Shown: piece by piece, positions 47,364 to 58,632 of the stretch | Numbering within the stretch: the first letter of the stretch is position 1 | How the letters are laid out: every line of letters starts with the position of its first letter | DNA from: Onchidella celtica | Taxonomy: Eukaryota; Mollusca; Gastropoda; Systellommatophora; Onchidiidae | DNA length: 64,000 nt | NCBI GenBank assembly: GCA_963931925.1 | Contig: OZ007572.1 | Span: forward strand, 27,215,191 to 27,279,190 | Reading direction: 5' to 3' | Made by a program: the position numbers and the translations under genes | The notes under the pieces: generated by a model | What the model saw: only the letters and a program-made list of their open reading frames with translations | What the model was told of the DNA's origin: nothing | Databases searched by the model: none

Positions 47364-48538
47364 TGTCACGAGCGAGTGAGCGAGGATCAGTAGTTACGAG
47401 AAGAGGGTTAGAATAAAGTTAACCCACGGGCCACGGGGTAAGGGAAAGCGTGCATGTTGTGAGTGGGGGGGGGGGGGTCTGAATGAGGCGAGAGCGCTGT
47501 ATTACTATCACTGCACACTAAGACGTCCTAGAGAACGGACGCAGGAGAAAACCCCAGAGGGTGAACATGAGAGCAGTCGGAAGACTTGGGAGTAGTGTTT
47601 TTCCAGTGATGACTGGTAGGTGAAACGATGATTGATAATAGTTAGGATTGATGTATTATATTCGTCTATGACCATGATGTAAATAAGTATATGTGAGGAA
47701 TGTGGAAGTCCTTGATACTGTATATAGCAATGTGCGCCATGAGCGATAGATGAAAGTTGAGTTCATGGATTTGTAGCGAGAGTGAGTATTGTGTACTACG
47801 GTGGAGGTGTGTTACCGTAAGATGTTTGGTGAGTGAAATGTGAACTATTGTGTGTACGCTTCATGAGTTGTAATGAGGGGTGAAGTGATTAGAAATGGTA
47901 TGGTATTATACCAATGTAATGTTATTCTTGTAGGTGCCGGGGACGGGCCGAAGAGCCGCCTACGGTGAGCACAGGGGATAGGCCAGCATAGGGCCGAAGG
48001 CCACACATAGGCCAGGAGTGACGCTGTCGTGTAGGACAGTCGCAGCACATGAGTCGTGGCAGTCTGGCCACAGACAGGGATGTATATATGATTGTAATGT
48101 GCTGTTAAGATGTACTACTGTGACATGGATGTATTACTGTGCGAATGAGATAGTCATGTGAATTGAATCATTAACGTGCTACGGCCACGTGAGGTGCTAT
48201 AGGAGGCTAAGGTGTTATTGCCATAGGGAGGCGCTATTGAGAGACTGTGGTGTGAAAGAATACTAGTGTGTCATTAAGACCCTGAGTGGAGAGGCTGAGG
48301 CCGAAGTGTCTTTAGAAGTAATTACCGGGTTGTGGACCCGAGGAAGTGTGCTTACGGGAGAAGGCCGTGGACGGCAGTTTACTTAAGTAATATAATGTAT
48401 GTCATTGCAATTCTATCTTTATCTTATGTTTAATAAATGTGTGAGTCTGATGGGTTGTTCTGTTAAATGTTATATTTGTTCGTTCGTGATTGTTGTCTTG
48501 TTACAATTATTACATCTCCCAGTCTGGGATTTGTGACA
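47364..48538 (+). repeat. 5' LTR
   Basis: Begins TGTCACGAGC and ends GGGATTTGTGACA, with short inverted TGTCAC/GTGACA termini. Contains a poly-G run near 47466-47477 and AATAAA near 48430 as the likely poly(A) signal. Nearly identical to 53182-54363. Confidence 0.95.
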
Positions 48539-48539
48539 C

Positions 48540-48557
48540 TGGGGGCTCGTCCGTTGT
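48540..48557 (+). promoter_or_regulatory. Primer binding site, tRNA-Pro type
   Basis: TGGGGGCTCGTCCGTTGT starts two bases after the 5' LTR. Its first 14 bases equal the tRNA-Pro primer site known from murine leukaemia virus. Confidence 0.8.
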
Positions 48558-49523
48558 GACACTCGTCCGTTTAGTTACCTGTAGTCATTTTGACATTGTG
48601 TATTCGTCATATCTAGTTGTTTTTCTGTTGTGGTAAGAATTTGTGCTGTTGTCTTTTGTTCGTTGCATGAATGGGATTTTCATGATAATATGATTTATGT
48701 ATACCTATGAATATGTATTGATGCATGTACTGTTATGAATATGTACTAATGGGTATTTGAACTTTCCAGAGTGTGTGTGTGCAGCCTGAAGGAGTCAAGC
48801 AGCCAGAGCTCCGAGTAAAGGGAAAAGTAAAATCAGGAAGTAAAAGCTAAGTAAAATTCAAAATTTTTGTGCCCTGGATTGTGGGCTGTCCCTTTGATCT
48901 GTCTTTTTCTCTGTTTTGCTGTTTTTGTTGTAATTGATTATACGGGCGGTGGCGCGGGTTTGCTGTGGTGAACTTGGTTTGTCCTCTTCGGGAGGTGGGC
49001 TAAACTTGGAGCCACGCTCATCACAGTGAACAGTTCTTTAGGGCTTTGTTATTGTTTAGTTGTAGCGTCGATATCTTCTCTGTTCTGCAGGAAGACGTAT
49101 TCTCTTGTCCCTCTTTCTTACCTATCTGTAGATACGTTCTTTTTTTCAGACTCTGTTCTTGTTCGTACCTTGTAGTATAATCGGCGTAGTAGGTTGCATT
49201 TTTTTTCCCATTATAGTTTTTTTTAGAACCTTGGTCCTAGTCTGGTTCGTTGTCCTTGATGTCCTTGTGGTTCGTCTACTGAATTTCCTCATTCTTGTCT
49301 TTTCTATTCTCTATTGTTATTTAATAGTGCAATACATTTTATGAACATAGAATTAGTTAGAGAGAGTGTGCTATAAAGTGTTCAGTTAGGTGTGTATTTG
49401 AAAATAGGGCTTGTTATTGTAGTGGCACAATTTCAGGTCTCGGGATACGTCGGTTATAATAAGCTTAGAGTAAGTACATAGACAGTAATTGTATTTCAAA
49501 TTGTATCATAATAAAGCCGTGAA
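48558..49523 (+). other. Untranslated leader of the LTR element
   Basis: About 970 bp between primer site and gag ATG, T-rich, with no supported frame. Confidence 0.6.
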
Positions 49524-52016
49524 ATGGCGGATCTCCGTGAGCTCATGAAATTGGGTACGGAACTTGGCCTTGAGGGAGAGGAGCTGACCGGCTGGATTAA
49601 AGAGCAGCAGGCGGAATTGCGCGATGAGCGTACTAAAGATAGAGAGCGAGAAAAAGAGGCTCAGGAAAGGGAGTTAAAGTTAAAGGAGATAGAAGCTCAA
49701 GAGCGGGAGACAGACGCGCGAGTAAGAATCGCGGAATTGGAAAGCACGAAGAATACGCCAACGGAAACAGTTGAGCGGCAGGTACAAAATAAAGGTGGTG
49801 TTCGGATTAAGCTCCCTACGTTCGACGACCGGAAGGACGATATAGACGCCTTCCTTTACAGGTTCGAACTGAACGCACAACTGCAATGGGGGGAGAATAA
49901 ACAATTATGGTCCACGTACCTGGCTTCCTTGTTGCAGGGGCGAGCGTTAACCTACTTTAAAGAGCTACAGCGCGAAGACGTACATGATTACGATAAGCTG
50001 AAGTCTTTGCTGCTTCGCCGATTTGCGCGTACCGAGGAATATTTCCGGGAGCAGTTTAGGCGAGCACGTGCGGATACCAGGGAGGACTTTGCTGCCTTCG
50101 TCGCGAGACTAACGGAATATTTCGCGAACTGGGTAAACTTGGCGCATGTGGGCGCGGATTTTGCTAAATTGAAAGACCTAATGATCCGTGACCAGCTGTA
50201 CGCGTTGTGCCATAAAGATCTGGTGGCTTTTCTGAAAGAAAACGAACCCGCGACGGTGCAGGAGGCGTCTAAGTTGGCGGAAGCATACCGTACGGCACAT
50301 CCGTCCAAACCAGTAGCGAGGGCGTACGTGCAGGATGCTGGTTACGTCGCTGTTGTTGAGGGGTCGCCGACAGGACATAAAGACAGGTCGCGTCAGCGTG
50401 GTGCCTATAATGGGCAAGCCCAGGGGCAACGTAGGGGGTATCACCAATCACCTGCATATGGATCCGGTAAGTTTGACCGAGCAGGAGGGCTAGTTCGCGG
50501 TAATGGCCGAGGGCGATTTGTGACCTTTGCCGATGAACGACGGCATAGGGACTTTAGTTCCGGTCGCGATGGGTCACGGGGACCCAGGTTTAGCGGAGCA
50601 CAGGGAGCGGAATGTTGGACTTGCGGACGCGTAGGTCATTTTTCACGCGATTGTAGGGCCGCGAAGTGTTGGAACTGCGGAAGAGCAGATCACATCAGTG
50701 TGAATTGCCCTGCAGGTAGGATAGCGGCGAACGTGGATGGTAATCACGGTGGCTCCAGTCCATGTTCCCCTAATAAATTTCATCATGCGGCCGCGTGTGT
50801 TACATCGGACAACGGAGGCGGACAGTATTCTAAGTGTCCCAGTTGTGAGAAGTTATTATCTTCCGGTGTTTTACCTTGTGGGAGAAAGATCCCCGTTATA
50901 ACTTCATGTCATACAGGAGGTGGTCTTAGGGTTTATCCGGGGTTTGTTGGGGACGAACCGGTCTCGGTTTTACGAGGTACAGGATCTACCGTTGTGGGGG
51001 TGCATAGGGACTGCATTCGGGATTCACAGCTTACAGGTGAGACTGTCCCGTGCATCCAATTTTCAGGGGCCATAGAGAAATTACCCATGGCAAAGATAGT
51101 GATAGATACGCCTTTCCTTAGCGGGGAAGTCGAAGCAGTCGTTGGTTGCTTTCCAGGCGCCCAGCTCATCATTGGTAATGTATCGCGGGTAGTTTCCCCT
51201 TCCGAGGAGAATGTGCAGGCATGGTCACAATCAAAAGGTATTGACTTTTGTGCCGCAGTCGAAACACGTCGACAGGTACGTGATAGGAGTAAGATTAGAC
51301 CTTTGGCAACGCCAGCGGTCAACCTGGATATCACACCAGGGCGCTTGGCGACATTACAAAAGGAGGACCCATCATTGAGTCCATGTTTTGAGGAGGCGCG
51401 AACGGAGAAAACGAGGAAATATAAGAACGGGTCGTCTTCCTTTTTTATTCAGGCGGGCATTCTGTTCCGTAAGTATGTAACGGTGGCCTCCATTTTAAAG
51501 CAGGTCGTTGTGCCAGCGTTGCTAATCGCAACAGTATTGCATTTGGCACATGATGTCCCATTAGCGGGTCATATGGGTATAGCTAGAACCAAAGAAAGGG
51601 TTCTTAAGAATTTTTACTGGCCATCCATCCACAGAGATGTACGAGTATATTGTAGGACGTGCAGTGCGTGCCAAAAGACGGCGCACAGGGGTCGTACGCC
51701 CCAGGCTCCTCTTCGGAATATTGCGGAAGAGGCGTCTAGTATCGCTTCAGCAAGAGCAAAAGCCTATAAAGATAGAGGATTCAAACTGAGAATTTTTAAG
51801 CCAGGAGACAAGGTCCTATTGTTATTACCTACGGACCATAATAAGTTATTGATGACATGGAAAGGTCCTTATGTTATTGAGCGGGTTGTTTCGAAGGTAG
51901 ATTACGCTATCCACATTGATGGATCAATTAAGGTTTTCCATGTTAATATGCTACAGAGATTTTGTGAGAGACCAGAGTATCTGTATTCTCATACTGGTAT
52001 TGAAGGACATACCTAA
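49524..52016 (+). CDS. gag/protease-like/integrase-piece ORF of the LTR element (fossil)
   Basis: An 830-codon frame. The N-terminus is charged and probably coiled-coil (about residues 20-80, Glu/Arg-rich). It is followed by a capsid-like helical part (IKLPTFDDRKDDIDAFLYRF at about residues 93-112) typical of Ty3/gypsy gag. Two CCHC knuckles (CWTCGRVGHFSRDC and CWNCGRADHISVNC) lie at about residues 367-400. An aspartic-protease-like part comes next (about 440-560). Toward the end there is an integrase zinc-binding H2C2 region (GHMGIARTKERVLKNFYWPS) and a C-terminal GPY-type module (WKGPYVIERV). Part of a broken element; not described further. Confidence 0.85.
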   Translation: MADLRELMKLGTELGLEGEELTGWIKEQQAELRDERTKDREREKEAQERELKLKEIEAQERETDARVRIAELESTKNTPTETVERQVQNKGGVRIKLPTFDDRKDDIDAFLYRFELNAQLQWGENKQLWSTYLASLLQGRALTYFKELQREDVHDYDKLKSLLLRRFARTEEYFREQFRRARADTREDFAAFVARLTEYFANWVNLAHVGADFAKLKDLMIRDQLYALCHKDLVAFLKENEPATVQEASKLAEAYRTAHPSKPVARAYVQDAGYVAVVEGSPTGHKDRSRQRGAYNGQAQGQRRGYHQSPAYGSGKFDRAGGLVRGNGRGRFVTFADERRHRDFSSGRDGSRGPRFSGAQGAECWTCGRVGHFSRDCRAAKCWNCGRADHISVNCPAGRIAANVDGNHGGSSPCSPNKFHHAAACVTSDNGGGQYSKCPSCEKLLSSGVLPCGRKIPVITSCHTGGGLRVYPGFVGDEPVSVLRGTGSTVVGVHRDCIRDSQLTGETVPCIQFSGAIEKLPMAKIVIDTPFLSGEVEAVVGCFPGAQLIIGNVSRVVSPSEENVQAWSQSKGIDFCAAVETRRQVRDRSKIRPLATPAVNLDITPGRLATLQKEDPSLSPCFEEARTEKTRKYKNGSSSFFIQAGILFRKYVTVASILKQVVVPALLIATVLHLAHDVPLAGHMGIARTKERVLKNFYWPSIHRDVRVYCRTCSACQKTAHRGRTPQAPLRNIAEEASSIASARAKAYKDRGFKLRIFKPGDKVLLLLPTDHNKLLMTWKGPYVIERVVSKVDYAIHIDGSIKVFHVNMLQRFCERPEYLYSHTGIEGHT

Positions 52017-52827
52017 TGTCGTGTCATTCTTTGACGATATAGCGTGTCATACGTCGACATGGTCTGATCATATTCAGACACTAACAGTAATTTTTAAACG
52101 ATTACGTCATTTTGGGTTAACTGCTAAACCCGCAAAGATGGATTTGGCATGTCCAGAGATAGTATTCTTAGGACATATCGTGGGTAGAGGTGTTCAGAGA
52201 CCTGAAGTAACAAAAATTGACAAATTAGTAGGGTTGCAAATCCCTAAAACAAAGAAACAAGTCAGAAGCTTAGTGGGAATTTTGAATTATTACAGAAAGT
52301 TCATTCCAAATTTTTCCTCCTTGTCATCTTCTCTTACTGACCTTACTAAGAAGGGACAACCTGATAAGGTCCAGTGGACGTCTGAATGTCAGACAGCATT
52401 TGATAATTTGGTGACAGCATTATCATCGTCACCCATTCTGATATTACCCGATTTTCGATCTAAATTTATCCTCAGAACAGATGCGTCGGACTCTGGTGTC
52501 GGCGCTTGTCTTCTACAGGAGAAGAACGAATGGTTACATCCTGTATGTTATGTCAGTAGGAAGTTATTGCAGAGAGAAAGAAAGTATTCTGTGATAGAGC
52601 GGGAGTGTCTTGCCATTGTCTGGTCCGTCCAGAAATTAGGACGTTATCTCATGGGACGAGAATTCTGTATCCAGACAGACCACAAGCCACTAACATTTTT
52701 GTCGAAGAATCGTTCGTCCAGCCCACGCTTGTCTAGATGGGCACTGGCTTTGCAGTCGTATACCTTCGTCATTCAACCAATTCCAGGAGCCAGCAATCAT
52801 ATCGCCGACTACCTTAGTCGAGCCTAG
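52010..52827 (+). other. RT and RNase H pieces of the LTR element (fossil)
   Basis: Shows the later part of a Ty3/gypsy reverse transcriptase (FLGHIVGRGVQRPEVTKID and LVGILNYYRKFIPNFSSLSS) and an RNase H domain (ILRTDASDSGVGACLLQEKN; IERECLAIVWSVQKLGRYLM; TDHKPLTFL). It lies downstream of the integrase pieces. Part of a broken element. Confidence 0.85.
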
Positions 52828-53167
52828 GGGAAGAGTTCAGGAGCTTATACATCGGAGGACAGGAACATTGACAGGAATGTGTGAACGAGTCGTCGACTTT
52901 AAAATATTGACATTATAAATATTATATGAAGAATGGTTGATAGGTTGATTGGTTGTGATTCTGTATTAGGTATTGTGTTTAGTTAGCTATTGATGATGTG
53001 ATACATATGTGCATAGTGCAGGGCATATTGATCCCCATATTTTCCCCTGATTTCGGTATTATATATGCTAGGGGCATTGGTAGGTCATTTTTTATGTAAG
53101 TATTGCTCACGCTCACTCGTTGACAGTCATCTTGATGCGATTTGAAATTAATTGCATTAATTTTTTT

Positions 53168-53180
53168 GGGGTGGGGGATG
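53168..53180 (+). promoter_or_regulatory. Polypurine tract
   Basis: GGGGTGGGGGATG lies just before the 3' LTR, the position used to prime plus-strand synthesis in LTR elements; one T interrupts it. Confidence 0.6.
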
Positions 53181-53181
53181 A

Positions 53182-54363
53182 TGTCACGAGCGAGTGAGCG
53201 AGGATCAGTAGTTACGAGAAGAGGGTTAGAATAAAGTTAACCCACGGGCCACGGGGTAAGGGAAAGCGTGCATGTTGTGAGTGGGGGGGGGGGGGGGGGT
53301 CTGAATGAGGCGAGAGCGCTGTATTACTATCACTGCACACTAAGACGTCCTAGAGAACGGACGCAGGAGAAAGCCCCAGAGGGCGAACATAAGGAGAGCA
53401 GTCGGAAGACTTGGGAGTAGTGTTTTTCCAGTGATGACTGGTAGGTGAAACGATGATTGATAATAGTTAGGATTGATGTATTATATTCGTCTATGACCAT
53501 GATGTAAATAAGAATATGTGAGGAATGTGGAAGTCCTTGATACTGTATATAGCAATGTGCGCCATGAGCGATAGATGAAAGTTGAGTTCATGGATTTGTA
53601 GCGAGAGTGAGTATTGTGTACTACGGTGGAGGTGTGTTACCGTAAGATGTTTGGTGAGTGAAATGTGAACTATTGTGTGTACGCTTCATGAGTTGTAATG
53701 AGGGGTGAAGTGATTAGAAATGGTATGGTATTATACCAATGTAATGTTATTCTTGTAGGTGCCGGGGACGGGCCGAAGAGCCGCCTACGGTGAGCACAGG
53801 GGATAGGCCAGCATAGGGCCGAAGGCCACACATAGGCCAGGAGTGACGCTGTCGTGTAGGACAGTCGCAGCACATGAGTCGTGGCAGTCTGGCCACAGAC
53901 AGGGATGTATATATGATTGTAATGTGCTATTAAGATGTACTACTGTGACATGGATGTATTACTGTGCGAATGAGATAGTCATGTGAATTGAATCATTAAC
54001 GTGCTACGGCCACGTGAGGTGCTATAGGAGGCTAAGGTGTTATTGCCATAGGGAGGCGCTATTGAGAGACTGTGGTGTGAAAGAATACTAGTGTGTCATT
54101 AAGACCCTGAGTGGAGAGGCTGAGGCCGAAGTGTCTTTAGAAGTAATTACCGGGTTGTGGACCCGAGGAAGTGTGCTTACGGGAGAAGGCCGTGGACGGC
54201 AGTTTACTTAAGTAATATAATGTATGTCATTGCAATTCTATCTTTATCTTATGTTTAATAAATGTGTGAGTCTGATGGGTTGTTCTGTTAAATGTTATAC
54301 TTGTTCGTTCGTGATTGTTGTCTTGTTATAATTATTACATCTCCCAGTCTGGGATTTGTGACA
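53182..54363 (+). repeat. 3' LTR
   Basis: Same termini and landmarks as the 5' LTR; slightly longer, mainly through a longer poly-G run near 53283-53300. Followed directly by the ATAGG target duplication. Confidence 0.95.
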
Positions 54364-54572
54364 ATAGGATCACCCAGATATTCAGTGAAACATACATTTT
54401 TTAAAACTTCTAAAATAACCCATCCTCCTACCCCGCAATCATACACACAGCATCTGTTTTCCATACCAACCACCTGAGGGGAAGTGATCTATTGTGTAGA
54501 CAATTGATGAAAGAATGCAGGCCTAATGTTAGCAGTGCACATTGTATTCTGTGCGCACTATGGCATGCAATG

Positions 54573-54980
54573 TAGTGATGGGCTTGGTTTGAATCACTGA
54601 GTCGTTTTCTTGCAATTCAAATCAGATAATTATGCTGATTCGAATCACCACCAAACAAATCAACTGATGAATCAAAAATGATTTGAATCATGATTCGAAT
54701 CACTTTTGATTTGCCTCTCACTTGAGGCTCATTGGCAAAGGAGCCAACGAAGTAGACTCTGATGAGGGACTGGTATGAAGTAATAATGCATGGATCAGAC
54801 TGATCACCCCAGGGTAAGAAACCAAATCAGTGCTTATGCCCGTTATTACCCATTGGTGAGAGTTCTTGTCGTTACTAGGTCGCTCTAATGACTTGAATTG
54901 TGATTCACTCATGCCAACACTGGCTCGTCGACTGATTCAAATCAAGTGAATCACTCAACCCATTGATTCAAATCGATTTG
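54573..54980. mobile_element. MITE-like repeat rich in GATTCAAATC motifs
   Basis: The left side has GTGATGGGCTTGGTTTGAAT + CACTGAGTCG. The right side, on the complement, has AATGGGTTGAGTGATTCACTTGATTTGAATC. Between them GATTC(A/G)AATCA and its complement recur about ten times in both orientations. This looks like an element with complex inverted ends built from a short repeated motif. No TSD could be fixed and no protein is encoded. Confidence 0.5.
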
Positions 54981-56809
54981 AGTCATCAAAAGAAGAATCA
55001 TTGTTCACCATTTTATGCAGTGTCGACTTAGTATGGACGGTCTAGCTTAGGCAAGAAGTAATAGCATCATGGGCTTCTGTGTTTGCGAAAAAGAAAGGAT
55101 CCGGGCAAAATCAACAACACAAAGGAAACTCAAAGAAAATATTTCTCCGCCATTTCAAGTCTGCAGTTTAAAAAAAAAGAACCTTCTGCAGGTGGACATG
55201 CAGACACCTTCAAAATCTCACTCAAATCCGTATCGTATGAGTTGTGATTGTTATAATATAGATTTGATGGATGCCAAGAATATTTGGCAGGCTTTTCTTT
55301 TCTGTTTTATTTCTACATCCAAGTGACAGAGCCCTTTCTTTTTATAATTCTCATTATTGATGTTTGTTATCAGGCCTGGTATCATTTGAGTCTGGCGTTG
55401 TATATTTGTTCCGTAAGATTTTCTTTGGTTCATTGTTATTCACCGAATGTCGGAGAATGTACACTTATTGTCAAGTCCGAGTTGACATGTACAACTGCAT
55501 CAATTCCCTTGACGTCCTGTTATGTTTCTTGGGTTCATTTATGTCCTGTTTCCTAGTTTGAAAGTCAATGAGTTGAACGTGTTGAGGGATCAGAGTGCTC
55601 ACCCCCGTCCTTCCTCTGTTAATGTTGACATCGATTTTGGTACACCTAATAATGAATTTATATTACTATGAGGAATCTGACATGAAGTCAGTCTCAATTC
55701 TTGTATAGATTTAAAAAAAAACATGTATATATAAAAAAAAAAAAGGTTGCTGACTGTCATGAGGAAAATATAATTGCAGGAACAGAAATATAGACACAGG
55801 AGAATTTTCCAAAAATAGGCACCGGTTTTGTTGTCATATTCAACTATGTCATTTGTAATCGAATAAATAAATAGTATCGATTCCACTTCCGGTTTATAGA
55901 AAAAACTAAGATTGTGTCAAGGGCAAAGGACGATAATCATGTGTTGGCAATATAGCCTTTTTGAGAATGCAAAATTATGAAGCTGTGTCTGATTCAGAGA
56001 CATTTATCTTAAATATTAATAAGCAGAAACGTTTGAATTAAAACAAGATGTTTTTAGCAGTGTTGATAAAGGAGTGGATTTAATATATGATTTTATGAAT
56101 AATGAGGTCAAACCCATAACGGCAGACAATGTGTCGATTCTGTGTCATATAAGAAAACCCAAAATTTATTTATAGTACAGAACAGCCACTTTGGGGAAAC
56201 CCGGGTGGTCACTGGCTACTGCTTCCATGTATCGTTGAGGTCGACGGTCGACCAAGGTACTCGCACGGTTAGTCACGCCCAACTAACCTGTAATATAGCC
56301 TGGGATCTGGCGAGTTTCCTCCCCTAAGACGCTGCTGAGGGACTGAGTGCTGGGGTGGAGTTTGGTCGGGGGTAGGCCGGACAAAACATACGGATTAGAA
56401 CCTACTTCCTTAGATCTTAAGGGGCAACTGGTACTTTAGGGTATTAGACTTAGGATCGTCCATGTCATGGGAAAAGTGCTCTCGCAACCACATGGTCAAA
56501 CGGCACACCTAGTGTAGCTAAGTAGGGTAATGTGTGCTGGAGTCCCCGTGCCACTTTTTTTTTCCTTCTCAAAATTTCCCGAGCAGTAATCACTTTACAA
56601 ATAAGAGTGTTGTCTTACAAATCTTAAAGCGAGTTTCTATTTTTAATGCTTAGGTGGGGGTTGTCTCTTACATCATTAGTGATAGTGGTTTTAACCTGTC
56701 TCTTGGAAGACAGGACATGGATATTTTAACCTCAAAGAATCTTAAAGAAGGTATAAATGCATTTTTCTTTTTTCTCGAGTTAAGACTTATTGATGGGGAG
56801 CAGGTCCAT
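54981..56809. other. Non-coding, no gene recognised
   Basis: Frames of 60-95 codons have no motifs. The stretch 56190-56560 is GC-richer than its surroundings and may be an unrecognised repeat. Confidence 0.45.
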
Positions 56810-57420
56810 TATGATGGATCCCGTGACGGATGTTTGCACCAATCACGTGGAATGTTATTGTAAAAACTGTAAGAGATTGTACGAACATATGTGGCTGGTG
56901 TGCACAACACTATGCTTTCTGGGCATTTGGATGAATTCATGTGGAGGGAGAGATTCGAAAAGAACCCACAGGATTGTTTGAATAATATTCTTCTCCACCT
57001 GTCGAAGTGGTATCCCTTGCCATAGCTCTACCGTAATCTACCATAATTTTATGTATTTTTGATTCACTTAATTAATGTAACTGAAGTGGTGCATTTTGTC
57101 TTTTACATTCAGTATTCTGTGGATCCCGAGACGGATGTTTGCACCAAGCACGTGGAATGTTATTGCAAAAACTGTATGAGATGGTTCAAACATATGTGGC
57201 TGGTGTGCACAACACTATGCTTTCTGGGCATTTGGATGAATTCCTGTGGAGGGAGAGATTTGGAAAGAACCCACAGGATTGTTTGAATAAGGTTCTTCTC
57301 CATCTGTCCCAGTGGTACACCTTGGCTTAGTTCTACCGTAATCTACCATAATTTTATGTATTTTTTTATCCACTTAATTAATGTGAGTGATGTCATGCAT
57401 TTTGTCTTTTACAGTTCATG
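56810..57420 (+). pseudogene. Merlin/ISXO2-type transposase C-terminus, tandemly duplicated (305-bp period)
   Basis: Two copies (about 56814-57025 and 57119-57330) each encode V/M-D-P-x-T-D-V-C-T-x-H-V-E-C-Y, then VHNTMLSGHLDEFLWRERF, a K-N-P-Q-D-C-L-N stretch and LLHLS(K/Q)WY(P/T)L, ending in a stop. The order VDP-T-HVE ... LDEFLWR ... LLH is the C-terminal end of ISXO2-like (Merlin superfamily) DDE transposases. In both copies the first part is in a different frame from the second (a one-base shift after the H-M residues), and the first copy also has stops, so they are dead. The period (56815 to 57120; 57031 to 57336) is 305 bp, and a third, partial left flank (to CTTTTACAG near 57413) follows. 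The acceptor-like TTTTACATTCAG before copy 2 suggests the piece was an exon. The N-terminal catalytic part is absent. Confidence 0.7.
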
Positions 57421-57565
57421 AAAAGGGACTTTTATTAGAGATACATTTTTTATTGAGCGGTGTGAGGTACAGGGTTCTAAAATGGCAATGACAGTATGCC
57501 TAGGGCGCTGCTTGGGGTAGTGGGTTGGGGATGGATTGCAGAAATAGGTTGAAAAGGGAGTGTTT
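57421..57565. other. Spacer
   Basis: No supported feature. Confidence 0.5.
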
Positions 57566-57640
57566 TAGGTCTTTATTTTATGGGGGATCGTTGCTGTAGG
57601 CTTTTACACCTCACTTTTCTTGTTTATATTTTTCTTGTTC
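57566..57640 (+). repeat. Dispersed repeat, copy 2
   Basis: AGGTCTTTATTTTATGGGGG, GCTGTAGGCTTTTACACCTC + ACTTTTCTTGTTTATATTTTTCTTG matches 21700-21775. Confidence 0.6.
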
Positions 57641-57914
57641 TTTTTTCCGTGTATTCTTGTGGTAGGGATTAGTTTGACCCTGAGAGTTACCTGTTCTTCC
57701 ACATCCTGGATGACCACCACTCTGTCAAACACCTGAGGCCAGCAGCCAATGGGAATGAGTTGATGGATGTGTTTGCAGAGCTATATGTAGTAACATGTAT
57801 TTTCCACTTCACCTCAAGCAAGCATATATTTTTTTCTCCAATCTTTGGTCTGCTAAAAAGAGATTTTTCTTTTTTTATTATTTTAAAAGTTTTATGTGTT
57901 TTATCAACTTGTCC

Positions 57915-58060
57915 ATTGGTCCATCCATACAATTATCCATCCATCCGTCCGTCCATCCATCCATCTATCCATCCATCCATCCATCTGTCCATCCTTCCTT
58001 CCAACCATTCACCCATATGTCCTTCACTTCGTCCATCCACCCATATGTCCATCCACCCAT
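57915..58060. repeat. CATC microsatellite inside the receptor-like pseudogene
   Basis: (CATC)n with CCGT and CTGT variants, in the intron between exon remnants a and b. Confidence 0.9.
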
Positions 58061-58632
58061 TCATCATATCAATTGAAGTACAGTAGTATGATCAAAAACA
58101 CCGATCTGTACTAACAATGCACCAGGCAGCATTAACAATGCATGTACCAGTGTTGACAGTGGATCCAACAGTGTTAACAAGAACCCGACAATGTTAACAA
58201 TATTAAGAATGGATCTGTCTTGTCCTCAGGTGGAGACTGATGACATCATTATTTCCGTGGGCATCAAAATGGTTAGTAATAATGTCATGTCAATATTTTA
58301 CCATATCTTTATCCATGACACTGACACAAATTGAAGCTCCTTTCATTGAGTATCGTCATGTTTTTAGTATATTTCCATAGATCAGTCTAGTAAATGTGGA
58401 ATTTTAATAGGCACACATTTCTGTATGCACATGTATGTGTAATATTAAATCACTTGTCTGTCCATAGGCAGAAAGACTAAATAACTTATAATCTGACTGC
58501 AATTTTTGCAACTTGGACGATCCAAAACTAGGATTTTCTCAGAAAGACTTTTTGAAGATAATAATTATGCTGCTTTTACATCTAACTGACTTTAAGTCAT
58601 TATCACTCTAGTTCAGGTATGATGCGAGACTG

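Larger units (their letters stand above)
47359..54368 (+). mobile_element. Ty3/gypsy LTR retrotransposon, Gmr1-like gene order, flanked by 5-bp TSD
   Basis: Complete outline: TSD ATAGG (47359-47363 and 54364-54368), two LTRs of about 1.18 kb with TGTCAC...GTGACA ends, a tRNA-Pro-type primer site, a gag ORF with two CCHC zinc knuckles, a protease-like part, integrase pieces, RT/RNase H pieces and a purine-rich tract. Integrase pieces come before RT/RNase H. That order is unusual for Ty3/gypsy and known from the Gmr1 group. The LTRs differ at only about seven bases plus two small length changes (about 0.6%), so insertion was recent. The element is broken: pol is incomplete, with a small number (about three) of breaks. 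It interrupts no visible host gene. Confidence 0.9.

Noticed and set aside
47845-48048. Identical 67-codon frames in both LTRs (also 53670-53873)
   Set aside because: Shadow frames within long terminal repeats; the identity reflects the LTR pair.
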